Source: Panax quinquefolius
Lineage: Eukaryota; Streptophyta; Magnoliopsida; Apiales; Araliaceae
NCBI GenBank assembly: GCA_020205615.1
Contig: CM035170.1
Span: forward strand, 27,933,568 to 27,997,567
Direction: 5' to 3'
DNA length: 64,000 nucleotides
Shown here: piece after piece, positions 1-10,460 of the stretch
Layout of the letters: each line of letters begins with the position of its first letter
Numbering within the stretch: the first letter of the stretch is position 1
The notes under the pieces: model-generated
What the model saw: only the letters and a program-made list of their open reading frames with translations
What the model was told of the DNA's origin: nothing
Database searches by the model: none
Program-made: the position numbers and the translations under genes

Positions 1-424
1 TTAATTATCCAACCCCCTTCTAGAATAACTCTAAATTAATTCGGACTTAACACATTTTAACAATAAAATTATATTTTTCAATGTTCCCGCCTCCCAACAT
101 TACAAGTATGTTTTTAAAGTAAAAAACTTACAACAAGCTAATAACTATAGCTTTGTTCTTCTAATATATAATTTTCTTGGTAAATAATACATTTGAGATA
201 TTTTAACTTTAAAATAGTAAAAATCTATTAACTATACTTAAAACAATTTATTTCAGTTTATTAATATTAGAATAAAAGTGTTTTTTCCAACTTTTTTGAA
301 GTAAAATGATATATTTTAAAACATATTTTCATATGATAGTGAAAACTAATTATTATATAAGTAATGCCACTTTAAATTATTTTTTTTGCTTATTATATAA
401 TAATTAATATATATGTATATATAT
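1..424. other. AT-rich intergenic DNA, no gene seen
   Basis: Very AT-rich sequence with no open frame of interest, no repeat boundary and no recognisable element end. It lies left of a block of CGGATA-type repeats. Confidence 0.6.
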
Positions 425-640
425 AAGTTATTTGGATACGAATCGGATATCCGTTATCTGCCGGATATATTTACGGTCGGATGTTGAACGATTACGAATA
501 CGCCTATATCCGTCTTCGTACTCGTTTATTTGCGGATACCTTAAACTGAATACGGACATATCCGTTTTTTTTCGAATACAAATAATATTCGATTTTTTCG
601 AATACGAATGCGGACGAATATGATTTTTCGGTTACCATTT
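425..640. repeat. Block of CGGATATCCG / CGAATACG palindromic repeats
   Basis: About 215 bp are packed with variants of GGATATCCG, GAATACGAA and CGGACGAATA in both orientations. It abuts the broken end of an Athila/Tat integrase fragment, so it marks a junction. Dense short inverted subterminal repeats are typical of hAT-like DNA transposon ends, but I find no matching second end or target duplication, so the class is unproven. The two short ORFs crossing it are composition artefacts. Confidence 0.45.
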
Positions 641-1216
641 ACAGGCATAACCACCACTTTATGGTCATTTGTTCTATACGCGATAGCCTCTACCCACTTT
701 GACACATAGTCAACGATGTTGACTATCAAAATATAGAGATTGTCAAACGAGTTGGGGAAGGGTCCCATAAAATCTATCCCCCCCACACATCAAAGATCTC
801 TACTATTAAAATGAGATTGAGGGGCATCATATTTCGTCGCGTGAGACTGCCTAACTTTTGACATCTTCGACAAGCAACACAATAGTCATGTGCATCACCA
901 AATAAGGAAGGCCAATAAAATCCACACTGCAATACTTTAGCAGCTGTCTTTTTTCCATTAAAATGGCCTCCACACGGCTAATCATGACAAAAGAAGAGAA
1001 TTTACTTTTGATCTTCCTCAGGGACACACCTTCTAATTACCTTCTAATTACCTGATCAGAACAATACTTGAAGAGATAAGGATCATCCCAATAAAAGTGC
1101 TTCACCTCGGACAAAAATGTACACTTGTCTTGTTTAGACCAATGATTTGGCAAGTCCTATGTAACAATATAATTAACAATTTCTGTATACTAAGGTGATT
1201 GAAAAATATGCATAAG
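641..1216 (-). pseudogene. Athila/Tat-type integrase fragment (zinc-binding region and start of catalytic core)
   Basis: On the minus strand, downstream of an RNase H fragment, the translation contains GIDFMGPFP and DYVSKWVEA, the opening of the integrase catalytic core in the Athila/Tat (OTA) branch of plant Ty3/gypsy elements. The first catalytic aspartate is in this stretch. Upstream, at about 800-1150, lies the degraded zinc-binding region, with stops and frameshifts. The fragment ends near 641 where CGGATA repeats begin, so the rest of the core, the second Asp and the Glu are missing. Integrase would join the DNA copy of the element to the host genome; this copy cannot. Clade is judged from motif wording only. 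Confidence 0.75.
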
Positions 1217-1497
1217 CTACACATCAGGAAATGTCTCAGCTATGGGCCAAGAATCACGTGAGAATTCAACTATAAACCTAGATATGTGATCTACATCAAC
1301 ATTCTCAGCTCCTTTCTTGTCTTTAATCTCCAAATCAACCTCTGGGAGCATCAAGACCCATCGAATCAGCCGCGACTTCGCATTTTTCTTGGAAAGGAAG
1401 TATTTTAAAGCGACGTGATCTAAATAGACAATGACTTTAGATCCCAAAAGATGGGACCTAAACTTGTCTAGGGAAAATATAGCACCAAAAACTTGTT
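1217..1497 (-). pseudogene. Athila/Tat-type RNase H fragment
   Basis: Minus-strand translation begins in [14 protein letters not shown] sequence, continues through [16 protein letters not shown] and [18 protein letters not shown], and ends near DHISRF. This is the C-terminal half of a plant gypsy RNase H with the Athila/Tat wording. It degrades the RNA strand of the RNA/DNA hybrid during reverse transcription. Asp in DHVALK and DHISR are visible, while the N-terminal half is missing because the frame is cut at about 1497 by foreign LTR-like DNA. Together with the downstream integrase piece it gives RNaseH-IN order on the minus strand, so both belong to one fragment. Confidence 0.75.
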
Positions 1498-2734
1498 GTG
1501 GATGCTTTATTTACTAGCAAGTGCACGAATCGAATACTTCATATAGCTTACAAGTGCGAAGTCGAACACTAAGAACTTGACGGATGGAATGTGTTTTTCT
1601 CACCAAATAATTCTAATTAATTCCTAATCTAGCTTAGAAATTTCGAGGTAATTTTTATCAACTAAAACACAATAATAAAATACTAGGGTGGCTGAGTCAT
1701 ATATTTGATATCATTTTCCTAATATTCATTCCCAATTAAAATCTACTTTTTATTTCGCACTAATTTGGTCTCTCGACTTTATTAGATGCAGAAAACAAAA
1801 TCAATTAAGTCCAATTAATTTGTAAAATTGGATTGTTAATTCTTTTATAGCTAAACATATGTATAAAATCAAAACACTCATTATTTTCATCAAAACACAG
1901 TTTATATCCGCTTTGAGCAAATCATAAACCGAATCCAATAAATAATAATGAGAATCCAACCATATTTTTTTATCAGTAAAAATAGACATCCAATAGAAGA
2001 GTTATTTTTAATGCAAAAGCACTAAATTGGTAGAATCAATTGGCATGGATATGTGCAATGGAATCAATCAATTATATTCATCCTCAACCCTAGAAAATAA
2101 TCTAGTCTTGCATGTTTGAAATTAGAACACAAGACATAATTAAATAATGCATGTTTAAATAAACAGAATACTTATTTCAATGTACCAATTAATTGAATTA
2201 AGTAAATAAAATAACTTATGAATTTCAATCTTGAAAAGTGTTATTCTCTAAATGATAAATAATGCTATACTTAACACTCAAAAACAAAGAATAAATCAAA
2301 TAAATAAATTATGCTAATCAATTGCTAAAAGAGGAGAAAGTACCAAAAAGTTACTGTTGTTTCCCTTCCGAGATGAAAATATAATGCAAGTATTGTGCTT
2401 CTCTCTCCCCCCTTTAATAAACTGATGATTCCTACTTACTTGAATACAGAAAAAAAAACAAAATAGTATTGCCTTATATTTGATAAAAACGAGAGGAAGA
2501 CGACAAAAAAAACAAAAATCATCTATCCTTTTTAGTCCAGCCACCAAAAGAAGTTGCTCCCCTCTTAATCTCATATCCCCTTTTATCTGATTCCCTGCTC
2601 CATTCTTTCTCCTTCGAATTTGATCTCCTCTAAATTTTGGACCCACTTTTCCTTATCTATATCAGCTCCCTTTCTTTTTTTTTTTTTAACAAAAAACCCT
2701 CCTCCCTTGTCTATTTTTGAAGGGTTATTTTTTT

Positions 2735-2893
2735 CGGTCCTTTACAATAATATACAATATTTAGAAAATAATTACACTATTAATACACTCATAAAATATT
2801 TACACAATTAATACACTTTCTATATTTATTTACAATATTAGTGCAATTATGATTCCTTAATTTAGGGAATTAGTATGCAATTAGAATTCAATT
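2735..2893 (+). repeat. Left terminal inverted repeat of the MULE-like element
   Basis: Matches the reverse complement of 3988-4139 with scattered mismatches; the outer 40 bp are more diverged than the inner 110 bp. Outer end reads CGGTCCTTTACAA. Confidence 0.75.
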
Positions 2894-3308
2894 CATAATA
2901 ATAAAGAAACCTAAAATCAAGGAAAAATAACTACCATAATTAATAATTCAAATTCAAATATCTTGGATCTAACAACAAATTCAAATTCAAAATAATAATT
3001 AAAATTCAAATATTCAAAGTTTGGCAACGTCATCTTCCTCCTCCCCTTTGCCGCCGCTTCAACACCATGGACGTCGATCTCCTCATCCATTACTGACGCG
3101 GTTTGCCATCATGATTGAATGTTGATTTAGTCCAGAAATTAAAAGGAGAAAAAGATAAATTTTAGTGCAGTTGGTATCCAAATATTTATACAAAGGTAAT
3201 CATTTTAGTTTTTGTGGGTAACCAAGAGAAATTTCAGTGCAGTCGGTAACCAAAACTTTCAAAGGTAACAATTTTAGTTTTTGTTGGTTACATTTGTATT
3301 AAGGTTTG

Positions 3309-3620
3309 GCTACCAACTGCACTATGAAAAAAAATAATCTATAATAGATTTTTTATAATTAATTAGTAACCCAATAAAACCGAATTGGTTACCATATCAG
3401 ATTAAGTTTGGGTACTAATTGCATTATAAAAAAAATCTACAATAGATTTTTTTTAATTAATTGGTAACCCAATAAAACTGAATTTGTTACATTTGTATAA
3501 AGTGTTAGCTACCAACTGTACTATTAAATAAAAAAAATCTATAATAGATTTTTTTAAAATAAATTAAAAACCTAATAACACTGAATTGATTACCTTGGTA
3601 TGAATGTTTGGCTACCAATG
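3309..3620. repeat. Degenerate ~100-bp tandem repeats inside the MULE-like element
   Basis: The phrase GCTACCAACTGCACTAT, or a close variant, recurs at about 3309, 3412, 3508 and 3611. Between them lies AATCTATAATAGATTTTTT and then AATTAGTAACCCAATAAAAC. Spacing is about 100 bp. Shorter related words (GGTAACCA, TTTTAGTTTTTG) extend leftward to about 3155. No coding potential is seen. Confidence 0.65.
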
Positions 3621-3664
3621 TATCTTATAAAAAATCGCAAAGAAACTATACTATGAAAAAATCG

Positions 3665-3870
3665 CAGGTGGAGGATGGCGTTAATGGTGGAGGAGGGCGG
3701 AGGAGAAGGGCGTTAATGGTGGAGGAGGGCGGAGGATGGGGACTGTCTAGTTTAATGGTGGAGGATGATGTTAATGGTGGAGGAGGGCGGAGGAGAAAGG
3801 CGTTAATGGTGGAGGAGGGCGGAGGATGGCGTTAATAAATTGGGACTGTTAATGGTGGAGGAGGAGAAGA
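3665..3870. repeat. G-rich GGTGGAGGAGGGCGGAGGA minisatellite
   Basis: Repeats built from GGTGGAGGAGGGCGGAGGA plus GAAGGGCGTTAAT or ATGGCGTTAAT occur about six times with unit changes. The block is strongly purine/guanine-skewed on the plus strand, in contrast to its AT-rich surroundings. A 75-residue Gly/Arg-rich open frame over it is simply the repeat translated. Confidence 0.75.
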
Positions 3871-3987
3871 CTAACAAAGGCGAAGGAAGCGTGATTTTTA
3901 TTAAGGAAAGAGAAGGTGTGCTATATAATTTACTTATTAATTACTTAATTTAATAAGTAAATCAATATTAATCTCCTAAATTAAGGA

Positions 3988-4139
3988 ATCCCAATTACAT
4001 ACTAATTCCCTAAATTAAGGAATACTAATTGCACTAATATTGTAAATAAATATAAAAATGTATTAATTGTGTAAATATTTTATGAGTGAACTATTGTTGT
4101 AATTATTTTTAAAAATGTAATAGAATATGTAATTGTTCC
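3988..4139 (-). repeat. Right terminal inverted repeat of the MULE-like element
   Basis: Inverted partner of 2735-2893. Reading inward on the minus strand it starts GGAACAATTACATATTC. It is followed at 4140-4148 by TATTTTTTT, the same 9 bases found at 2726-2734. Confidence 0.75.
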
Positions 4140-4437
4140 TATTTTTTTTAAAATTTTTATTGGCCCAAGTCTTTAATTTCTTTATTGTAAACTGCAGATT
4201 GTGAGGAACAAATGAAACTGGTCTGCTACCCATAGGCCCATTCCTGCCCAAATTTGGAAATTATCTATTTACTGCCCCTTTCTTTGGTCCATAAATTTTA
4301 AAATCTGAAAATTCAAACAACTACACAAATAAATTTCAAACATATGAGAAAAACTAAAAATACAGAAATTGTAATAATATATGCTCTCTAAAGTATAAAT
4401 TAGTAGGATGAGACATACTAATTTCTTGGCACATCAA

Positions 4438-5273
4438 ATTCCCCCAACCTATACTTTGCTAGTCCTCGAGCAAAGAAAAAACTAAGAAAATGATGCAAAT
4501 AAATAAAATAAATAAACTTAAGCCATTTTCGTAGGGAACACAATAGTATTTAGTTTATACTAGAAGCCTTTAAACCTCTAGGTGTCCCTAGTTGGAGGAG
4601 TTTTGTCTCTTGATAACTTATAGTGAATATACCAACAAAATTCGAATGCAATAGTTCGTTTCTAAAATATGATTCCCCTTTATTCAACAATAAAAATAAC
4701 TCAATAAATACATCAAAACACCCAAATGCCAAGGCAATATGACACACATGCTACATCAAAGTTCTCGAACTAGCAAAATTAATAGGAATATTTCATTCTC
4801 ACAAATCTCATTGTGAGTATGTGAATTGACAACAACGTAACATCAATATCAAAGTAAGCAAAACTATCAAACTCCATCCAAATTATGTTTCGACTCAACT
4901 CTTCACTTGGCATACACTCAACAAATGAAACACTAAAGAATAGGGTATAAATGCTCTCATTACATGCGAGCAATAAAGAGTAAATGTATTCAAATTCAAA
5001 TGTCTCTCACATGTATATATGAAAAAAAGCTATAAATGAATGAACAAAAGTCTCATGAAAGGATAAATCTCACTACAAAGGCGAAATGCATAAATAGATC
5101 CCCTCTACTACTCTCACCTCTAAACCATATTCCAAAGGATCATTAGAACTTTTTAGGGTTGTAATACAAGGCTTAGGGAAAGTGTTATGAAATGAAGGGG
5201 CATATAAGGAATTAATCGATCTAAGAAACACGTTGAGATATAAAATTAATACTTAGGCTTAATTCAACTTCAT
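4438..5273 (-). mobile_element. 3' internal, non-coding region and polypurine tract of element F
   Basis: Reading the minus strand toward lower coordinates, a roughly 800-bp non-coding stretch leads to CTTTGCTCGAGGACTAGCAAAG, then AGGTTGGGGGAAT (the presumed polypurine tract, 4438-4450), then the LTR. A long non-coding segment that ends in this 'GAGGAC..AGCAAAG..GGGGGAAT' wording is familiar from plant Tat-like elements, from memory of such sequences. Short ORFs inside have no family features. Confidence 0.45.
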
Positions 5274-5563
5274 GACGTCGAGCGGGATAGTGATTATCCT
5301 GCGAGTTGGTAAACAATTGAATTCACAAATAAAAGAACAAGAGATTCACCGAAAAAACACAGAGAAATATCTCTAATGTGTATATTGTATTAATCAAAAT
5401 TCAAATTATTCAATTAAACCCACAAGCCAGGTTTATATAGAAAGAAAACTTTATCCCCAAGTCACTCTAGAATATTCCTAGAGATATGGAAATAAAATCT
5501 TTCTAGGGTTGTGAGAAAGATTCTAACAAACTTCCTAAATTTAAGGAAACAAATAACAAACTA
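5274..5563 (-). mobile_element. Probable 3' LTR of gypsy element D
   Basis: This region follows the integrase tail of element D on the minus strand. Read on that strand it can be framed as TGTTAGTTTG...CGACGTCA. It contains a TATA-like TATATAAA (5432-5439, minus strand) about 100 bp before AGAGATATTTCTCTGTG and a pyrimidine-rich leader. The 290-bp size would be short but possible. No target duplication or partner LTR is visible, so the ends are provisional. Confidence 0.35.
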
Positions 5564-5742
5564 ACAATTAATAAAAGTTTAACAAAAATAGAAAATAAAA
5601 CAATTTAAACTCGTAATCTGTCGAGCTCCGACGTAAAGACGCAAAGACGCCCTTCTTTCCCCCGAAGCCGAAGGTTGAAGTTTTTTCGAAGCTGAATAAA
5701 CTCGAAGCGAAAAGGATTAATGCCGAAGGTGGCCTCGTCATT

Positions 5743-6246
5743 TCAACGATTAACTCGTTCATGATACTCCAAAGCAATCATCATATTATCCAATAGCTCA
5801 GTTTCTTCGGTCTCGGACCATTCTACATCAGTTACTCTAGGTTGAGAAGAACTCGTCCTCAAGTTCTCAATTTGTTCAGCAGACTGCTCGACATAGGGGC
5901 TCAGATGCTTAACGTTGAAAACGTCCGAAGTTCTCAGATGGTTCGGAATGCGTAACCGATAAGCATTATCGTTGATTTGCTGCAGAATTTTGCAAGGAAC
6001 AATTTTTCGATCTTTAAGTTTATTATAATCGCCGGCAAGAAAATGATCTCGGGTAAGTACAACCCAAACAAGATCTCCGACTTTAAAAACAACTCTACAC
6101 CGATGACTATCTACCCGAATCTTGTACTTAGCATTATTGTCCAAGATTGATTTGTGCACTTGATCATTAGTATCCCGAAGATGATCTGCTATCTCTTCTA
6201 CTTTGGGATGTATTCGACCAATCCAAGGAACAAGAATCAAGTCCAA
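5743..6246 (-). pseudogene. Integrase C-terminal domain, gypsy element D
   Basis: A 167-residue minus-strand frame carries VVFKVGDLVWVVLTRDHF, then GDYNKLKDRKIVPCKIL and DNAYRLRIPNH, and NVKHLSPYVE near the end. This is the SH3-like, DNA-binding GPY/F-type module that ends chromoviral integrases. Here the usual 'GP' is VP (KIVPCKIL). The acidic tail continues to the stop with no clear chromodomain aromatic cage. It is in the same region as, but in a different frame from, the catalytic-core piece upstream (6262-6918), so the integrase is split by a frameshift near 6250. Confidence 0.8.
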
Positions 6247-6261
6247 GACTCCACAAGGGTT

Positions 6262-6918
6262 CTAACCACAAACTATTTCAAATGGACTCATGTTGGTGGT
6301 TCGATTCTTCGAACGGTTATAAGAAAATTCTGCTTGAGGAAGTGCCAGATCCCATTGCTTCGGCTTATTTCCAGCCAAACGCCTCAGAATATTGCCCAAG
6401 CTTTGATTTACCACTTCGGTTTGACCATCGATCTGAGGATGGTAAGCACTGCTGAAGTTCAATTGCGTTCCAAGCTTTTCCCATAGACTCTTCTAGAAAT
6501 TATTCATAAATTTAATATCTCAATCAGAAGTGATAAACTGCGGTACGCTATGTAAGCGTACCATTTCACGAAAGTAGAGATGGGCTATTCGAACAGATTC
6601 CATGGTCTTCCGACAAGCTATGAATTGAGCCATTTTAGAGAATCGGTCGATGACAACCATAATAGAATTTGAAGCTCTTTGAGTTCGGGGTAGGCCTAAG
6701 ACAGAGTCCATGCTAACATCACACCAAGGCCTTTCAGGAAAAGGTAAGGGAGTGTATAATCCTGCATTGGTGAGAACTCCTTTTGACTTTTGACAAGTAG
6801 AACGCCCTTTTACAAAATGCTTCACATCACTTGAGATTTTTGGCCAGTAATAGTCAGCTGCGATTAAGGCCAATGTTTTATCTTGTCCGAAGTGCCCTTC
6901 CATGTGAAGTTCACTCAT
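6262..6918 (-). pseudogene. Integrase zinc-binding and catalytic core, gypsy element D
   Basis: Two minus-strand frames (6520-6918 and 6262-6462) together cover the H2C2 module and core. The first shows HMEGHFGQDKTL, YYWPKI and STCQKSKG; one of the two zinc-ligand cysteines appears replaced, since the usual C-x2-C reads RSTC. The core shows MDSVLGLPRT (first Asp) and PQFITSD (second Asp), followed directly by an in-frame TGA where family members have Arg. The second frame has YHPQIDGQTEVVN with the catalytic Glu. D-D-35-E residues are thus present but separated by a stop and a frameshift. It is non-functional as read. Confidence 0.85.
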
Positions 6919-7551
6919 GATCTGTTGCCGAAGTGAACAATCAGGAATAAACAGCTGAAGTCCTCAAAACAAATACCCTTTATGTAAGATAAAATCAGTT
7001 CGTCGACCTTCTCGTATGTCTTGAACTATCTTACCAAAGGAAGGGTCTCCATCATACATCTCAGTTAAGACTTCAAACCCCATAATCTTGTTTTGCATAG
7101 TACTAAGGAGTAATGCTCTTTGGCTTAATGCATTAGCAACTCGATTCAGACTTCCTGCTTGATGTCGAAGAGTGAAAATGAACTCCTGTAAGTTCGCTAC
7201 CCACTTAGCATGTCTTTAGCTGAGCTTATGTTGTCCATTAATATATTTTAAAGCTTCATAATTAGTAAAGAGAATGAATTTCTTTATTAAGTAATGACAT
7301 CAATGCTTCAGTGTCTGGACTAGGGCATAGAATTCCAGATCATGAGTAGAATAATTCTTTCTTGACCTTGATAATTTTCCAGTGAAGAAAGCCGATGGCA
7401 GACCTTCTTAACTAAGAACACCTACAATACCCACTCCTGATGCATCATAGTTTACTTCGAAGACCTTCTGAAAGTCAGGAAGTGCTAGTACAGGTGCTTC
7501 GGTCATCTTCTTTTTTATCAACTTAAAGCTATCTTCGGCTTCCTGGGACCA
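6919..7551 (-). pseudogene. RNase H and linker of gypsy element D, heavily frameshifted
   Basis: This lies between the RT and integrase pieces of element D. No frame is long, but translated scraps on the minus strand resemble RNase H (for example the AYASxKLxxxERNYSTHDLE-type region around 7330-7370). It would degrade RNA in the hybrid. Multiple indels prevent motif-level assignment, so the call rests mainly on position and order. Confidence 0.5.
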
Positions 7552-8286
7552 TTAAAATGATTTCCCTTTAAGGCATGTAGTGATAGGCGCGACCAACGTG
7601 CTTAAGTCTCGGACGAATCGTCTGTAAAAAGATGCTAATCCATGAAAGCTTCTGATGTCATGTATGGTCTTCGGTGTTGGCCATGCTGAGATTGCCTCGA
7701 TCTTGGTTGGATTGGCGTGAACACCTTTGGTGGAAATAATAAAACCGAGGAAGGTTACTGACGTTGTGAAATAAGAACTCTTCTTCTGATTTACGAACAA
7801 TCGTTCCTTCCTTAAGGTTTCAAATATAGTTCGGAGGTGCTCATGATGTAATTATGATGTCTTGATGTAGATAAGAATGTCGTCAAAGTAAACAACCACA
7901 AATTTACCCATGTAAGGTCATAGCACCTAATGTATAAATCTCATGAAGGTTCTAGGCGTGTTGGAAAGTCCGAAGGGTGTAACCAACCACTCATATAAAC
8001 CTTGTTGCGTTTTAAAGGCTGTCTTCCATTCATCTTTAGGTCTTACCCAAACCTGATGGTATCCACTCTTCAGGTCAATTTTTGAAAAGAATTTTGCCAC
8101 AGATAGTTGGTCTAACATATCATCTAGACGAGGTATCAGAAAATGATACTTCACTGTGATTTTATTAATGGCTCTACTATCGATGCACATTCTCCATGAG
8201 CCGTCCTTCTTCAGAACTAATAGAGCTGGTACTGCACAAGGGCTCATACTTTCCCGAATGTACCCCTTCTCTATTAAGTCCATCAC
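7552..8286 (-). pseudogene. Reverse transcriptase of gypsy element D
   Basis: Minus-strand frames 7927-8286 and 7552-7800 cover most of the RT. The first has [20 protein letters not shown], the [11 protein letters not shown] palm motif, [22 protein letters not shown] and TPFGLSNTP. Between the two frames TACTTTGACGAC on the minus strand (7880-7891) gives YFDD, the catalytic Y-x-D-D. The second frame has VTFLGFIIS and [12 protein letters not shown], the thumb and connection to RNase H. A frameshift near 7800-7927 and stop codons break it. The wording fits a Reina/CRM-like chromovirus, but clade assignment is tentative. Confidence 0.85.
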
Positions 8287-8590
8287 CTGCTTTTGTAGTT
8301 CTTCAGACTCCTTGGGGCTGAGTCTATAGGCTGGTCTATTCGGTAGACTTGATCATGGGATAAGATCTATTTCACGTCGAATATCACTTAATGGTGGTAA
8401 TCCCGATGGAAGTTCTTTGGGTATTAAGTCAGCAAACTCAGTTAGCAGTTTCTACACATTAGCTAACATTTCTGCGGTTCCACTTGCCGAACTGTCTTTA
8501 CAAGGAAGTAATGCATACAGAACTCCTTCATGCTTTACTTCTGTTAGGAACTTTATCAGGGACAGTAGGTTTAGATTCCCGACTGCTCGA
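8287..8590 (-). pseudogene. Protease-RT linker of gypsy element D, cut by insertion of C1
   Basis: Minus-strand sequence immediately upstream of the RT reads like the short linker preceding gypsy RT (PYRLSPKE-type region about 8300-8330). It ends abruptly at 8590 where the LTR of element C1 begins (TGTAACGCCC). D's protease, gag and 5' LTR are not in view, consistent with C1 having inserted here. Confidence 0.6.
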
Positions 8591-9467
8591 TGTAACGCCC
8601 GAGAATTTTGAATTTTGAAGGAATTAAATTTTTATTTGATTATGTGGATTAAATGGATTTAATTGATTAATCATGTGAGTAAGATATTTGAAGGTCGTTC
8701 TGTGACCTAGAATATGTGGATGTGGTTAGTATTCTGGCTATGTCCTAGGATTAATTGTTTTGAATTATCAAGATAAACATGAATGTTTTCTGAGATTTTT
8801 CCATAAAAACACTATTCATCCGATTTCGCTCGGAGATTAGGTTTGAAATTCTGAAGAACGCGTTATGATAGAATATGAAGATATAAAGGAATATCCAATA
8901 ATATTTCGGTTATGGAAAACGAAGTTTTCGTTTGTGGACTCAAAAGCTAAGGGTTGGTGAAAAAGGATTTTCGAAAAGGAAGTGTAAGGCGTATAATCAT
9001 TTCAGTTATTATACGTATGAGATACGAGTATTATACTAGTTCGAATACGAGTAATGGTATAAAGAAAAGTACAACATATAATACAAATATTATATGAGTA
9101 CTAGACGAAGAGAATACTAAAGTTATACGCATGGAACATGATTTGTTCTAATGGAGTAGGAGTTAAGGATGTTGTATAAATTCAATTGGAATTGGATTAA
9201 TAGCAAGCCCAATGAAGTATGTGATCAAGCCCAAGTCAAGGCCCAATATTAATTTAAGACAAGCCCAATCCAAGAAGTTAAACCGCGGGTCGAACCGGCG
9301 GGTCACGAGATGGGTAAAACCCATGGGGCAACCCATGGGAAGACTCATGGGCATGTGGGCCAGCCACTTGGCCACAAAGTAAAGTGATTACTTGGTGGCT
9401 AAGTTGATGAGGAGGTGGGAATAGTAAGGAGGTGGCATGTTGACCATTTTGCCCCATTTTGATTTTC

Positions 9468-9475
9468 TATAAATA
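9468..9475 (+). promoter_or_regulatory. TATA box of the C1 LTR
   Basis: TATAAATA lies about 880 bp into the LTR, in TTTTCTATAAATACAAAGC, followed by an AG-rich leader. The C2 LTR keeps TATAAATC at 54142-54149. This should set the U3/R boundary about 30 bp downstream. Confidence 0.55.
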
Positions 9476-10334
9476 CAAAGCTAGGGTTGGTCATTTGATG
9501 TTTTGAAAAGATTGTCCAATACATATTGAGATAGAGAAGAGCTAGAAACACCTAATCAAGCTACTTGCAAGCAAAACATAAGACGTTTACCAAAAATGCA
9601 AAGAACGACAAAGGTAATTGTTCGTAAACTTTAATCTTCATCTTTTTCGATTTCTTTCTCGTAGAAGAATCGTAGATTGGTGGAGCATGTTTAGTAAGGA
9701 GGAATAAGGATGACCATTCATAATGAAAACATTGATGAGTCATGAGAGAATAGAAAACGTAAGTGTTTACGTACATTAAAATAGTAAAAAAAAGTGATGA
9801 ACGTTAACTTAGTTGTGATTGAACGATTTGAAAACCATCATAGCTAGGGTAGGTGCATATTGTTTGGTTAAGATGTAGATGATGAATCAATGGAGTGTTC
9901 CATTTGATTTGGCTTATAGAACACGAGTAACGAAGTTATGTCGAATTTTATGAAAATAGACGTTAAATGTCAAAAATGTAAAAATCTCGGATTAAGGGTC
10001 AAAAGTTGTCGTGTGACTTGAAAACATTGGTTTTCAATGCCAACATGTGGGATAGGGTAATTAAGTGTCGTGGACGTAAGAATCGTCAAATTCTGACTTA
10101 TAACGAAGAAAATGAGTATTGAACACTCGAAAATAATAAACGAACCCTCAAAATGAACCAAAAGGTGAATTCCGAGTTAACGAATTTGAAAATGTAGAAT
10201 TCTTACATGAACACCTAGAGTATGTAATTTGTGAGTTGTGGGCTTTCGAATGAGCCAATTCGGATGTAAAACGAATAAGTTATGAAGCTGGGAAGTTCGT
10301 TGGAAAAATTAACTGTCATGACCAACTGGTGCAT

Positions 10335-10460
10335 AGGGGCGGCGCCGTAGTGCCAAACCTAGCATAAAATGGCCGCGCGGCAATGCCGAATCCGGCCTTG
10401 TCCGTTGCTAATTTGGCGCCGCAGCACCGAAGATAAACTAGAGTCTGGCGCCGCAACGCC
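10335..10460 (+). repeat. GC-rich GGCGCCGCA repeat island in the C1 LTR
   Basis: Three to four variants of TGGCGCCGCARYRCCGA occur within 125 bp (near 10338, 10371, 10413 and 10446), in an otherwise AT-rich LTR. The corresponding part of the C2 LTR (about 55020-55145) is strongly altered and AT-richer, so this is the fastest-diverging part of the LTR. Confidence 0.6.

Larger units (their letters stand above)
2735..4139. mobile_element. Non-autonomous Mutator-like (MULE) DNA transposon, 1405 bp
   Basis: The two ends are long terminal inverted repeats: 2735-2893 matches the reverse complement of 3988-4139 over about 150-160 bp (core word CACTCATAAAATATTTACAC, then GTAAATA and CCTTAATTTAGGGAATTAGTATG). 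The element is flanked by 9-bp direct repeats TATTTTTTT at 2726-2734 and 4140-4148; 9 bp is the MULE target-duplication length, though a T-run weakens this. The interior has no transposase: it holds a 100-bp tandem array and a G-rich minisatellite. It sits inside the LTR of element F, so it is younger than F. Confidence 0.7.
1498..4437 (-). mobile_element. LTR of a Tat-like retrotransposon (element F), split by a MULE-like insertion
   Basis: On the minus strand this begins just after a purine-rich tract (AGGTTGGGGGAAT, 4438-4450) with TTGATGTGCC and runs to a CGTGCACTTGCTA-type end near 1512. A guanine-rich tract followed by TTGATG is a common polypurine-tract/LTR junction in plant Tat-like elements. 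Removing the 1405-bp insertion leaves roughly 1.5 kb. No coding sequence is present. The left edge interrupts the Athila/Tat RNase H, so F inserted into that fragment. Exact ends and target duplication could not be fixed, because the partner LTR is not in view. Confidence 0.45.

Noticed and set aside
3309..3620. CRISPR-like direct repeats
   Set aside because: The repeats are degenerate ~100-bp tandem units without conserved-length spacers, in a plant transposon.
3608..3835. Gly/Arg-rich 75-residue ORF
   Set aside because: Translation of the G-rich minisatellite within the MULE-like element.
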